From positions 1 through 7,928 of the forward strand of contig JAQYVS010000429.1 in the NCBI GenBank assembly GCA_030145365.1: a DNA stretch of 7,928 nucleotides. Direction: 5' to 3'. This DNA is from Desulfofustis sp. GTDB lineage: Bacteria; Desulfobacterota; Desulfobulbia; Desulfobulbales; Desulfocapsaceae. The translations under genes and the position numbers were made by a program. The notes beneath the pieces are model-generated. The model ran no database searches and was not told the DNA's origin. It saw only the letters and a list, made by a program, of their open reading frames with translations. Below are positions 1 to 6,409 of this stretch, piece by piece (position 1 is the first letter of the stretch; each line of letters starts with the position of its first letter).

Positions 1-41
1 TCAGGGCCACAACAGTTAAAACAAACTGAGGAGGTAGTTTA
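1..41 (+). other. aprB upstream leader with Shine-Dalgarno
   Basis: This is the 3' end of the region upstream of aprB. A strong Shine-Dalgarno sequence (GAGGAGGT, 28-35) ends about six to seven bases before the ATG at 42, fitting a highly expressed gene. No coding sequence, promoter or terminator can be recognised in the remaining 27 bases; the promoter must lie outside the window. Confidence 0.6.
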
Positions 42-458
42 ATGCCAAGTTATGTAGATCCTGAAAAGTGTGATGGATGCAAAGGTGGTGACAAAACTGC
101 GTGCATGTACATCTGTCCCAACGATCTGATGGTCTTGAACGTTGAGTCTATGCTTGCTTACAATCAGGAGCCGGATGCATGTTGGGAGTGTTACTCCTGC
201 GTAAAGATTTGCCCACAGGATGCAGTCTTTGTTCGCGGCTATGATGACTTTGTACCAATGGGTGGCCAGGTTCATCCGATGAGGTCTTCTGATTCTATTA
301 TGTGGACTGTCAAGTTCCGTAATGGCAACATGAAGCGTTTCAAGTTCCCGATCCGTACTACGGCTGAAGGTGCTGCCAATGCTTATGCAGGTGAAACAGG
401 TGGAAACCTGGATGATGAATGTCTGCTTCTTGAAGCTGACCTTCCGACCCCTAATTAA
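42..458 (+). CDS. aprB: APS reductase beta subunit (AprB)
   Basis: AprB is the iron-sulfur subunit of dissimilatory adenylylsulfate reductase, a cytoplasmic AprAB heterodimer. It passes electrons to the FAD of AprA for reduction of APS to sulfite and AMP. The 138-residue product opens with a ferredoxin domain with two [4Fe-4S] motifs. Cluster II-type cysteines are C10, C13, C21 and C25, with a seven-residue insertion between the second and third cysteine that is typical of AprB. The second motif is C47, C50, C53 and C57. W48, right after C47, matches the tryptophan placed between cluster I and FAD in the Archaeoglobus enzyme. After residue 60 come the beta-sheet segment and C-terminal tail that embrace AprA. 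The tail ends at residue 138, shorter than I recall for Desulfovibrio AprB (about 165), but no frameshift is visible. It is followed 49 bases later by aprA. Family assignment is secure. Confidence 0.97.
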   Translation: MPSYVDPEKCDGCKGGDKTACMYICPNDLMVLNVESMLAYNQEPDACWECYSCVKICPQDAVFVRGYDDFVPMGGQVHPMRSSDSIMWTVKFRNGNMKRFKFPIRTTAEGAANAYAGETGGNLDDECLLLEADLPTPN

Positions 459-471
459 GCTGGATTAATTA
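452..471 (+). repeat. AT-rich inverted repeat over aprB stop codon
   Basis: TAATTAA (452-458, including the aprB stop codon) is the exact reverse complement of TTAATTA (465-471), with a six-base loop. The stem is entirely A/T, so an RNA hairpin would be weak. It has no T-run and is not a terminator. It may be chance in AT-rich spacer DNA, or an mRNA processing site between aprB and aprA. Confidence 0.4.
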
Positions 472-492
472 AAATCTGAAATCTTTTATATT

Positions 493-500
493 AAAGGAGA
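493..500 (+). promoter_or_regulatory. aprA ribosome binding site (sets the start)
   Basis: AAAGGAGA lies eight bases before the ATG at 508 (counting from the end of AGGAG, 495-499). A TTG at 502 is in frame and would add two residues, but it is only two bases from the AGGAG core, too close for efficient initiation. ATG 508 is therefore the chosen aprA start. Confidence 0.8.
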
Positions 501-507
501 TTTGAAT

Positions 508-2523
508 ATGGCATTACCAAATAAACCAAAAGGTGAGCTGAAAGCTGTCGTGGACCCTGAAGTTGTCGAAATGGAAGTAGACGCTTTGATCGTCGGTGGT
601 GGTATGGCAGCTTGTGGTACCGCTTTTGAGATCAAAAAGTGGGCACCCGCAGACATGAAAATTTTGCTGGTAGACAAGGCATCCCTCGAGCGCTCTGGTG
701 CTGTTGCCCAGGGTCTTTCTGCCATCAACACATACATCGGCGAGAACCCAATTGAGAGTTATGTAAAGATGGTACGTAACGACCTGATGGGTGTTGTACG
801 TGAAGATCTGATTTATGACTGTGGTCGTCACGTTGATGAGTCCGTGAAGCTTTTTGAAGAATGGGGACTTCCCATATGGAAAAAAGATGCAGATGGTGAA
901 AACCTTGACGGCGCCAAGCCGGCAGCGACCCTGCGTGAAGGTGGAACTCCCGTTCGTACCGGTAAATGGCAGATCATGATCAATGGTGAGTCTTACAAGT
1001 GTATCGTTGCAGAGCCTGCAGCTACCGCCCTTGGTGCAGACAATATCCTCGAGCGTGTGTTTGTCGTTAAGCTCCTGCTTGACAAGAACAAGCCGAACCA
1101 GATTGCTGGTGCTGCCGGTTTCTCAACCCGTGAAAACAAAGTATACGTCATTAAGTGTAAAACCGCCGTTGTTGCCTGTGGTGGTGCTGTTAATATCTTC
1201 CGCCCACGTTCAACTGGCGAAGGTAAAGGCCGTGCCTGGTATCCGGTATGGAATGCTGGATCCACCTACACCATGTGTGCTCAGGTTGGTGCTACCCTGA
1301 CCATGATGGAAAACCGATTCACCCCGGCTCGTTTTAAAGATGGTTACGGCCCTGTTGGCGCCTGGTTCCTTCTTTTCAAAGCAAAAGTATCCAACGGTCT
1401 TGGTGAGTTCTATGCAAACAGTGACTCGGTGCAGGATGAGCTTGGGAAATTCATGCCGTACGGCGCATCTCCTGTCACCCCGACCTGCCTGCGTAACCAT
1501 CTGATGATCGAGGAATTGAGAGCTGGACGTGGCCCGCTGTACATGGCTACCGATGTTGCTCTGAATAAGTTCATTGACGATCGTAGAGAAGCAGGAATGG
1601 ACGAGAAAGCCCTGAAGAAATTCTGGAAACATCTCGAATCTGAAGCCTGGGAAGACTTCCTGGATATGTCAGTCGGTCAGGCAGGTCTCTGGGCCGGTAT
1701 GAATGTTGAGCCTGAGAAAGTAGGTTCTGAGATTATGCCGACAGAGCCTTACATGCTCGGTTCTCACTCCGGTTGTTGCGGAATCTGGACTTCAGGTCCG
1801 GATGAAGACTGGGTACCTGATGTACAGAATGACTCACGCTCACACAAGTACAAGTGGGGCTACAACCGTATGACCACTGTTGACGGTCTGTTTACTGCTG
1901 GTGACGGTGTTGGTGCTTCCGGCCATAAGTTCTCTTCCGGTTCCCATGCTGAGGGACGAATTTGTGCCAAGCAGATGGTTAAATTCTGTCGCGACAACGA
2001 CTTTACACCTGAGCTGATGCAGAGTGCACAGGAAATCGCAGATGAGATTTATGCACCTGTCAGACTTTACAATGAGTTCGTTGGCGCTTCTACAGCTGCC
2101 GATGTAAACCCGAACTATTGTAAGCCTGCTGGACTGATGATGCGTCTGATGAAGGCTACCGATGAGTATGGTGGTGGTGTTGCTACCTATTACATGACAT
2201 CCGGTAAGCTTCTGAACATCTGTCTGGATCTTCTCCTAATGCTTCGCGAAGATGCTGAGAAGATGGCTGCCGGCGATCTCCATGAGCTGCTCCGCTGCTG
2301 GGAGAACTATCATCGCATCTGGTGTGTTGAAGCTCATATCCGTCACATTGAGTTCCGTAAAGAATCCCGCTATCCGGGCTTCTATTACCGCTCAGATTTC
2401 CCGACCGTTGACGACGATAACTGGAAATGTTTTGTCAACTCTACTTTCAATCCTGAGAGCAAGGAATGGATGTGTGAGAAGGTTGAGTGTCTGAACATTT
2501 TCGAGACAGACCCCTGGCTGTAA
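508..2523 (+). CDS. aprA: APS reductase alpha subunit (AprA)
   Basis: AprA is the catalytic flavoprotein subunit of dissimilatory adenylylsulfate reductase, which interconverts APS with sulfite and AMP in the cytoplasm. From ATG 508 it is 671 residues, the usual full length, in the fumarate reductase/succinate dehydrogenase flavoprotein family. The Rossmann FAD motif GGGMAACG is at residues 30-37. The second FAD region, GLFTAGDGVGASGH, is at about 460-473. Candidate substrate residues, by resemblance to the Archaeoglobus enzyme, are N74 (SAINTY), R270 (ENRFTPARF) and H420 (GSHSGCCG). The capping domain lies between the FAD segments, and a helical C-terminal domain (from about residue 490) ends in an aromatic- and cysteine-containing stretch. 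There is no signal peptide, as expected. It forms an operon with aprB and is followed 33 bases downstream by a terminator. I see no missing key residue. Confidence 0.98.
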   Translation: MALPNKPKGELKAVVDPEVVEMEVDALIVGGGMAACGTAFEIKKWAPADMKILLVDKASLERSGAVAQGLSAINTYIGENPIESYVKMVRNDLMGVVREDLIYDCGRHVDESVKLFEEWGLPIWKKDADGENLDGAKPAATLREGGTPVRTGKWQIMINGESYKCIVAEPAATALGADNILERVFVVKLLLDKNKPNQIAGAAGFSTRENKVYVIKCKTAVVACGGAVNIFRPRSTGEGKGRAWYPVWNAGSTYTMCAQVGATLTMMENRFTPARFKDGYGPVGAWFLLFKAKVSNGLGEFYANSDSVQDELGKFMPYGASPVTPTCLRNHLMIEELRAGRGPLYMATDVALNKFIDDRREAGMDEKALKKFWKHLESEAWEDFLDMSVGQAGLWAGMNVEPEKVGSEIMPTEPYMLGSHSGCCGIWTSGPDEDWVPDVQNDSRSHKYKWGYNRMTTVDGLFTAGDGVGASGHKFSSGSHAEGRICAKQMVKFCRDNDFTPELMQSAQEIADEIYAPVRLYNEFVGASTAADVNPNYCKPAGLMMRLMKATDEYGGGVATYYMTSGKLLNICLDLLLMLREDAEKMAAGDLHELLRCWENYHRIWCVEAHIRHIEFRKESRYPGFYYRSDFPTVDDDNWKCFVNSTFNPESKEWMCEKVECLNIFETDPWL

Positions 2524-2556
2524 TCGTCTGTTGACTGTTAGGTAGTGATGTAATAA

Positions 2557-2593
2557 AAATCTCCAGGGGCTCTCTGCCTCTGGAGATTTTTTC
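2557..2593 (+). terminator. intrinsic terminator after aprA
   Basis: A 14-bp stem (2557-2570 with 2576-2589, one G-T wobble) encloses a five-base loop (TCTCT), and a run of six T ends at 2592. It starts 33 bases after the aprA stop codon. An A-run on the 5' side means it could also act on the other strand. Its strength suggests that most aprBA transcripts end here, although partial readthrough into qmo is possible. Confidence 0.92.
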
Positions 2594-2613
2594 TATGGTA
2601 GCATAACTGTTTG

Positions 2614-2654
2614 ATTCGGGAAAACCTGCAAGAACTCTTGAGTTTTTCCCGAAT
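2614..2654. repeat. 41-base near-palindrome upstream of qmoA
   Basis: An 11-bp perfect inverted repeat, ATTCGGGAAAA (2614-2624) and TTTTCCCGAAT (2644-2654), surrounds a smaller inverted repeat, CAAG (2629-2632) and CTTG (2637-2640), with an AACT loop. No T-run follows, so it is not a standard terminator. It lies between the apr terminator and qmoA, and its right arm overlaps the -35 element of a candidate promoter. It could be a protein operator, or an RNA hairpin if readthrough occurs. I do not recognise the motif as belonging to a named regulator. Confidence 0.8.
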
Positions 2655-2667
2655 GAGAAAGTTTAAT
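2638..2667 (+). promoter_or_regulatory. candidate qmoABC promoter
   Basis: TTGAGT (2638-2643) and TTTAAT (2662-2667) are separated by 18 bases and resemble a sigma-70 -35/-10 pair (4/6 and 5/6 matches). Transcription would start near 2675, giving a leader of roughly 97 bases before qmoA. The position just after a strong terminator makes a promoter here likely, but the exact boxes are a judgement from consensus only. The -35 falls inside the 2614-2654 palindrome. Confidence 0.4.
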
Positions 2668-2694
2668 ATCTCTGTGGTTTATTCAGAATTGGTA

Positions 2695-2722
2695 CCTGAG
2701 TACACCTGGGTGAGAACTCGGG
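2695..2722 (+). other. possible hairpin in qmoA 5' leader
   Basis: CCTGAGT (2695-2701) can pair with ACTCGGG (2716-2722) through seven base pairs including one T-G wobble. A short CAC/GTG pairing is possible inside, and a weaker GGTA/TATC pairing outside. It lies about 50 bases before the qmoA start codon and has no T-run. It does not match a riboswitch class that I know. It may be a leader structure or chance. Confidence 0.3.
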
Positions 2723-2771
2723 AGCGGTATCTACAGTCCAATATATTTTAGCGTAATAATGGAGGAAAGGT

Positions 2772-4031
2772 ATGACTGACGAGCAAGGCACCTCCGGTGC
2801 AATTTTGGTCGTAGGCGGAGGGATCAGTGGGCTAACATCAGCACTTGAAGCCGCCGAAGTCGGAAATGATGTTTTTCTCATCGACAAGAACCCCTATTTT
2901 GGTGGTCGGGTCGCACAGCTTAACGAGTACTTTCCGAAGATGTGCCCGCCGAGTTGTGGTTTGGAGATTAATTTCCGCAGAATTCGAGATAATCGTAAAA
3001 TTCGTACATATACGATGGCAACAGTAGAATCGATCTCTGGTGGCCCCGGTAACTACGATGTTACATTGGAGATTGCACCGCGTTATGTAAACAGCAACTG
3101 TACTGGTTGCGGTGACTGTACCGCTGCCTGTCCGGATGAGATCGATAATCCCTTTAATTTTGGCATGAATAAGTGCAAGGCTGCTTATCTGCCTCATGAG
3201 ATGGCATTTCCGAGACGATATGTTATCGCCAAGGATGCCCTTTCTGCAGACGGCGCAGCAGCAGTCAAGGATGCCTGCAAGTATGATGCTGTAGATCTTG
3301 ATATGCAGAGCGAGAAGGTAACCCTGAACGTCGCTTCAATCATCTGGGCCACAGGCTGGACACCGTATGATGCTGCCAAAATTGATAATCTCAAATTCAA
3401 TGAATCCAATGCCATCGTCACCAATATGATGGTTGAGAGGATGGCTGCACCGTCCGGGCCGACCGCTGGTAAAATAGTTGTACCGGGTTCAGATAAAGAG
3501 ATTGAATCGATCGCTTTTGTCCAATGTGCCGGCTCCCGTGATGAGAATCATCTCGAGTTCTGTTCCTATGTCTGTTGTATGGCTACATTCAAGCAGATGA
3601 ACTACATCAGAGAGCAGTATCCTGAAGCAAAAATATATGTGTACTACATCGATCTTCGTACTCCTGGAAAGTATGAAAAATTCCGCGAGAAGTTGATGGC
3701 TGATGAAAACGCCACCTTTATTAAAGGTAAAGTCGCTGATATCAATGTTGAAGCTGATGGTACGGTTACCGTTATTGCAGAAAACGCTATAACCGGTAAC
3801 AAGGTACAGCAAACTGTTGATATGGCAGTACTGGCAACTGGTATGCAGCCGGAAATGGCTGAGGGCGGAGCACCTGCCGGGTTGACACTTGACAGCAATG
3901 GGTTCGTACTTTCCGATTTGCAAAAAGGTCTGATCGGAGCTGGGTGTGCCAAGAAAGCAGCAGATGTCGCGACAACCACTCAATCATCAACAGCCGCTGC
4001 CTTAAAGGCAATTCAGGTTTCCAGGAGGTAA
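2772..4031 (+). CDS. qmoA: Qmo complex subunit A, HdrA-like flavoprotein (QmoA)
   Basis: QmoA is a cytoplasmic flavoprotein of the quinone-interacting membrane-bound oxidoreductase, which is thought to exchange electrons between the menaquinone pool and AprAB. The product has 419 residues, the usual size for QmoA. The N-terminal FAD motif is VVGGGISGLTSA (13-24), and a further conserved flavin segment is PYFGGRV (41-47). Cysteines C58 and C62 (MCPPSC) sit where HdrA has its DCxxC element. C110, C113, C116 and C120 form a CxxCxxCxxxCP [4Fe-4S] motif, with C135 following. The HdrA-type set C252, C264, C268 and C269 (CxxxCC) is intact, followed by the DLRTPG segment. The C-terminal GAGCAKKAADV part is also typical of the family. 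The start has a GGAGG six bases upstream. It is the first gene of qmoABC and reads almost directly into qmoB. Confidence 0.96.
   Translation: MTDEQGTSGAILVVGGGISGLTSALEAAEVGNDVFLIDKNPYFGGRVAQLNEYFPKMCPPSCGLEINFRRIRDNRKIRTYTMATVESISGGPGNYDVTLEIAPRYVNSNCTGCGDCTAACPDEIDNPFNFGMNKCKAAYLPHEMAFPRRYVIAKDALSADGAAAVKDACKYDAVDLDMQSEKVTLNVASIIWATGWTPYDAAKIDNLKFNESNAIVTNMMVERMAAPSGPTAGKIVVPGSDKEIESIAFVQCAGSRDENHLEFCSYVCCMATFKQMNYIREQYPEAKIYVYYIDLRTPGKYEKFREKLMADENATFIKGKVADINVEADGTVTVIAENAITGNKVQQTVDMAVLATGMQPEMAEGGAPAGLTLDSNGFVLSDLQKGLIGAGCAKKAADVATTTQSSTAAALKAIQVSRR
4023..4029 (+). promoter_or_regulatory. qmoB ribosome binding site inside qmoA end
   Basis: AGGAGGT is formed by the last two Arg codons and the first base of the stop codon of qmoA, nine bases before the qmoB ATG at 4038. 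An ATG at 4031 overlaps the qmoA stop but is out of frame with qmoB. The arrangement points to translational coupling of QmoA and QmoB. Confidence 0.8.
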
Positions 4032-4037
4032 TGAACG

Positions 4038-6302
4038 ATGGATAAAAAATATTGCGCCTATTTGTGCTCAGGTTGCGGTATCGGTGAAGCGCTTGATATG
4101 GAAGCGCTTGCTGAAGTTGTAACCGGCGAAATGTCCATGGAGTGCAAAACTCATGAATGTCTCTGTGGAGCTGGAGGTCGATCAATGATAGAAAAAGACA
4201 TTGTCGATGATGGAGTGAATACCATCGTTGTCGGTGCCTGCTCCCCGCGAGTCATGAAAAATGAATTTGACTTCGGTGAGGATCAAATTACGGTTCGTGC
4301 CAATCTCCGTGAGCAGGTTGTCTGGGCGGAAGCCAAGCCTGCAGAAGGCGAAGAACCTCATGCTGAGGCTGCTGAATTTCTCCAGGAAAGTGCTTCTGAC
4401 TATATGCGTATGGGCTGCACCAGGGCAAAGAAAACTGAACTTCCTGAAGCCTACGAGCTTGAAACACTGAACAGGAAAATTCTTGTTATGGGTGGTGGAA
4501 TCGCAGGTCTTACTGCTGCTCAAGAAGCCTCTGCAGCCGGGTATGAAGTGACGCTTGTCGAAAAAGAGAGTGTCCTTGGCGGTAAGGCTGCCGGATGGAG
4601 AAAATCATTTCCGACGAAAGCGCCCTGGACCGATCTTGAAGAGAACCCGGTTGATGCATTGGTTGCTGCTGTTACTGCGAACGAAAAGATTACCGTTAAA
4701 ACAGATACAGAAGTTGCCCGAATTGCCGGTTCACCTGGTGAATTCCGAGTTTCCATGAAAGCTGCAGGCAGCAGTATTGAGTGGGATGCACCAGCAAAAG
4801 TTGCCAGCGATGAGAAGGAGAAAATCGAACAAGGCGAGCTGGAGGATCCAAATGACGGTCTTAGACCCTATGTTGATATTGATGAAACTGCAGAGCTCCA
4901 TGGTGCTGTTGTTCTCGCTACCGGCTGGGTCCCTGCCGATGTCTCGGAGTATGATCATCTTGGTTACGGATCGATTAAGAATGTCGTGACCAATGCCGAG
5001 TTTGAGGCAATGGCCAAGGCGGGCACTGTTCCGGCCAATGTTGCTTTTATACAGAGCCCGGGCGGCAAGGAAGACGATAAGGACTTCCCCTACTGTAACT
5101 CTGTCACTTCAATGGTTGCGCTGAAGCAGGCGCAATACGTTTGTGAAGACAATGAAGACGGTAAAGCCTTTGTGCTCTATAAGCATATGCGCACCCCCGG
5201 CAGCCAGGAACTCTACTACAAGAGTGTACAGGAAACCGATGGCATTTTTCTTACCACGGCAAGTGTTACGAAGGTTGAAGAGAATGGTGGAAAACTTTCG
5301 GTCACCGCAGAGGATACCCTTTTTGGTGAAGACCTGACCCTCGATGTTGACATGGTCGTTCTTGCTGCCGGTATGGAGCCAACCACCAAAGAAGAGAACA
5401 CCATTAATCTTGCATATCGTCAGGGGCCGGCATTTTCAGATCTCGATCTTTTTGACGGATATGCCGATTCACACTTTATCTGTTTTCCATACGAGACCAG
5501 GCGGACAGGTGTCTATGCCTGTGGTGGTGTCAGGAAAGCAGAAACCATGGAAGAAACGATTGACGATGCAACCGGTGCCGCATTAAAAGCGATCCAGTGT
5601 CTTGAGTCTGTTGACCGTGGTGTTTCAGTTCATCCGAGATCTGGAGATGCAACCTACCCAGAATTCTTCATGCAGCGCTGTACCCAGTGTAAGCGATGTA
5701 CTGAGGAATGTCCGTTTGGTGCGCTTGATGATGACGAAAAAGGCACACCGCTGCCAAACAATACCCGTTGTCGTCGCTGCGGTACCTGCATGGGTTCATG
5801 TCCTGAACGTATCATCGGCTTCAGGGATTACAATATCGATCTGATCGGCTCCATGATCAAGTCGGTAGAAGTACCGGAAGAAGACGATGATCGTTTGAGA
5901 ATTGTTGTTTTCGTCTGTGAAAACGATGCGTACCCGGCGCTGGATATGGCTGGGATGAAGCGTAATGGAATAAATCACATGATCCGTTTTGTGCCTGTGC
6001 GCTGTCTTGGTTCTGTCAACATGGCCTGGATTCGTGATGCACTCTCAGCAGGTATGGACGGAGCGATGCTGCTCGGCTGCACCTACGGTGATGACTATCA
6101 GTGCCATTTCGTTAAGGGCTCTGAGATTGCCACGAAACGTATGGAAAATATTGGTGACACGCTCTCAACACTTGGGCTTGAGCCAGAGCGTTGTGCCACC
6201 GAACAGGTTGCGATAACTGATTACGACAAGATTCCTCAAATTCTCAATGACTTTGTAGAGCAAATCGTTGAAATGGGTCCGAATCCGTTTAAAGGCTTCT
6301 AA
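4038..6302 (+). CDS. qmoB: Qmo complex subunit B, HdrA-MvhD fusion (QmoB)
   Basis: QmoB is the large cytoplasmic flavoprotein of the Qmo complex. Its 754 residues run in this order. An HdrA-type N-terminal cysteine domain holds C10, C13, C36, C41 and C43, plus the GACSPR segment near 67. An FAD domain starts with the MGGGIAGLTAA motif (GGGIAG at 152-157) and later has HMRTPG. Two ferredoxin [4Fe-4S] motifs follow: C548, C551, C554, C558 and C578, C581, C584, C588. The C-terminal MvhD-like domain has C627, C656, C681 and C689, fit for a [2Fe-2S] cluster. In MvhD-HdrA systems this domain carries electrons between a partner enzyme and HdrA, so here it may be a docking site; that is inference. 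Compared with QmoA, the FAD domain lacks the internal cysteine motifs: S340, T357 and S358 stand where QmoA has C252, C268 and C269. It is translationally coupled to qmoA. Confidence 0.96.
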   Translation: MDKKYCAYLCSGCGIGEALDMEALAEVVTGEMSMECKTHECLCGAGGRSMIEKDIVDDGVNTIVVGACSPRVMKNEFDFGEDQITVRANLREQVVWAEAKPAEGEEPHAEAAEFLQESASDYMRMGCTRAKKTELPEAYELETLNRKILVMGGGIAGLTAAQEASAAGYEVTLVEKESVLGGKAAGWRKSFPTKAPWTDLEENPVDALVAAVTANEKITVKTDTEVARIAGSPGEFRVSMKAAGSSIEWDAPAKVASDEKEKIEQGELEDPNDGLRPYVDIDETAELHGAVVLATGWVPADVSEYDHLGYGSIKNVVTNAEFEAMAKAGTVPANVAFIQSPGGKEDDKDFPYCNSVTSMVALKQAQYVCEDNEDGKAFVLYKHMRTPGSQELYYKSVQETDGIFLTTASVTKVEENGGKLSVTAEDTLFGEDLTLDVDMVVLAAGMEPTTKEENTINLAYRQGPAFSDLDLFDGYADSHFICFPYETRRTGVYACGGVRKAETMEETIDDATGAALKAIQCLESVDRGVSVHPRSGDATYPEFFMQRCTQCKRCTEECPFGALDDDEKGTPLPNNTRCRRCGTCMGSCPERIIGFRDYNIDLIGSMIKSVEVPEEDDDRLRIVVFVCENDAYPALDMAGMKRNGINHMIRFVPVRCLGSVNMAWIRDALSAGMDGAMLLGCTYGDDYQCHFVKGSEIATKRMENIGDTLSTLGLEPERCATEQVAITDYDKIPQILNDFVEQIVEMGPNPFKGF

Positions 6303-6321
6303 CCTGTTTTTTATCATAGTT

Positions 6322-6350
6322 GAACCGCGTACTTTTACGGTGCGCGGTTC
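6322..6350 (+). other. stem-loop in qmoB-qmoC gap
   Basis: GAACCGCGTAC (6322-6332) pairs with GTGCGCGGTTC (6340-6350) through eleven pairs with one T-G wobble and a seven-base loop. The outer eight pairs are perfect. No T-run follows, so it is unlikely to be a terminator. It begins 20 bases after the qmoB stop codon and may stabilise the upstream mRNA or mark a processing site that sets a different level of qmoC. That role is inferred. Confidence 0.7.
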
Positions 6351-6367
6351 AATATCAGGCTTAGTGC

Positions 6368-6386
6368 GCCAGAAATGGCTTTTTTT
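6368..6386 (+). other. mini hairpin with T-run before qmoC
   Basis: GCCA (6368-6371) and TGGC (6376-6379) enclose a GAAA tetraloop, followed directly by seven T (6380-6386). It has the shape of a tiny intrinsic terminator, but a four-base-pair stem is too short to terminate well. It ends 23 bases before the qmoC start. It may be a weak pause or attenuation site, or coincidence. Confidence 0.35.
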
Positions 6387-6409
6387 GATAAGATAACAGG
6401 AGGCAAAAA

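Noticed and set aside
502..507. TTG start for aprA two codons upstream of the ATG.
   Set aside because: It is only two bases after the AGGAG core, whereas the ATG at 508 has the normal eight-base spacing and gives the family-typical N terminus.
2531..2556. TTGACT and TAATAA as a possible promoter just after aprA.
   Set aside because: The spacing is 14 bases, too short for a sigma-70 promoter, and the transcript would run straight into the terminator at 2557.
2663..2887. A 74-codon open frame on the minus strand across the qmoA start.
   Set aside because: It runs antisense to the qmoA N terminus and the leader, has a low-complexity composition and no recognisable domain or ribosome binding site of note; it is a shadow of qmoA.
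3489..3983. A 164-codon open frame on the minus strand inside qmoA.
   Set aside because: It lies fully opposite a conserved gene with clear family motifs. Its product shows no plausible domain pattern, so it is a chance frame.
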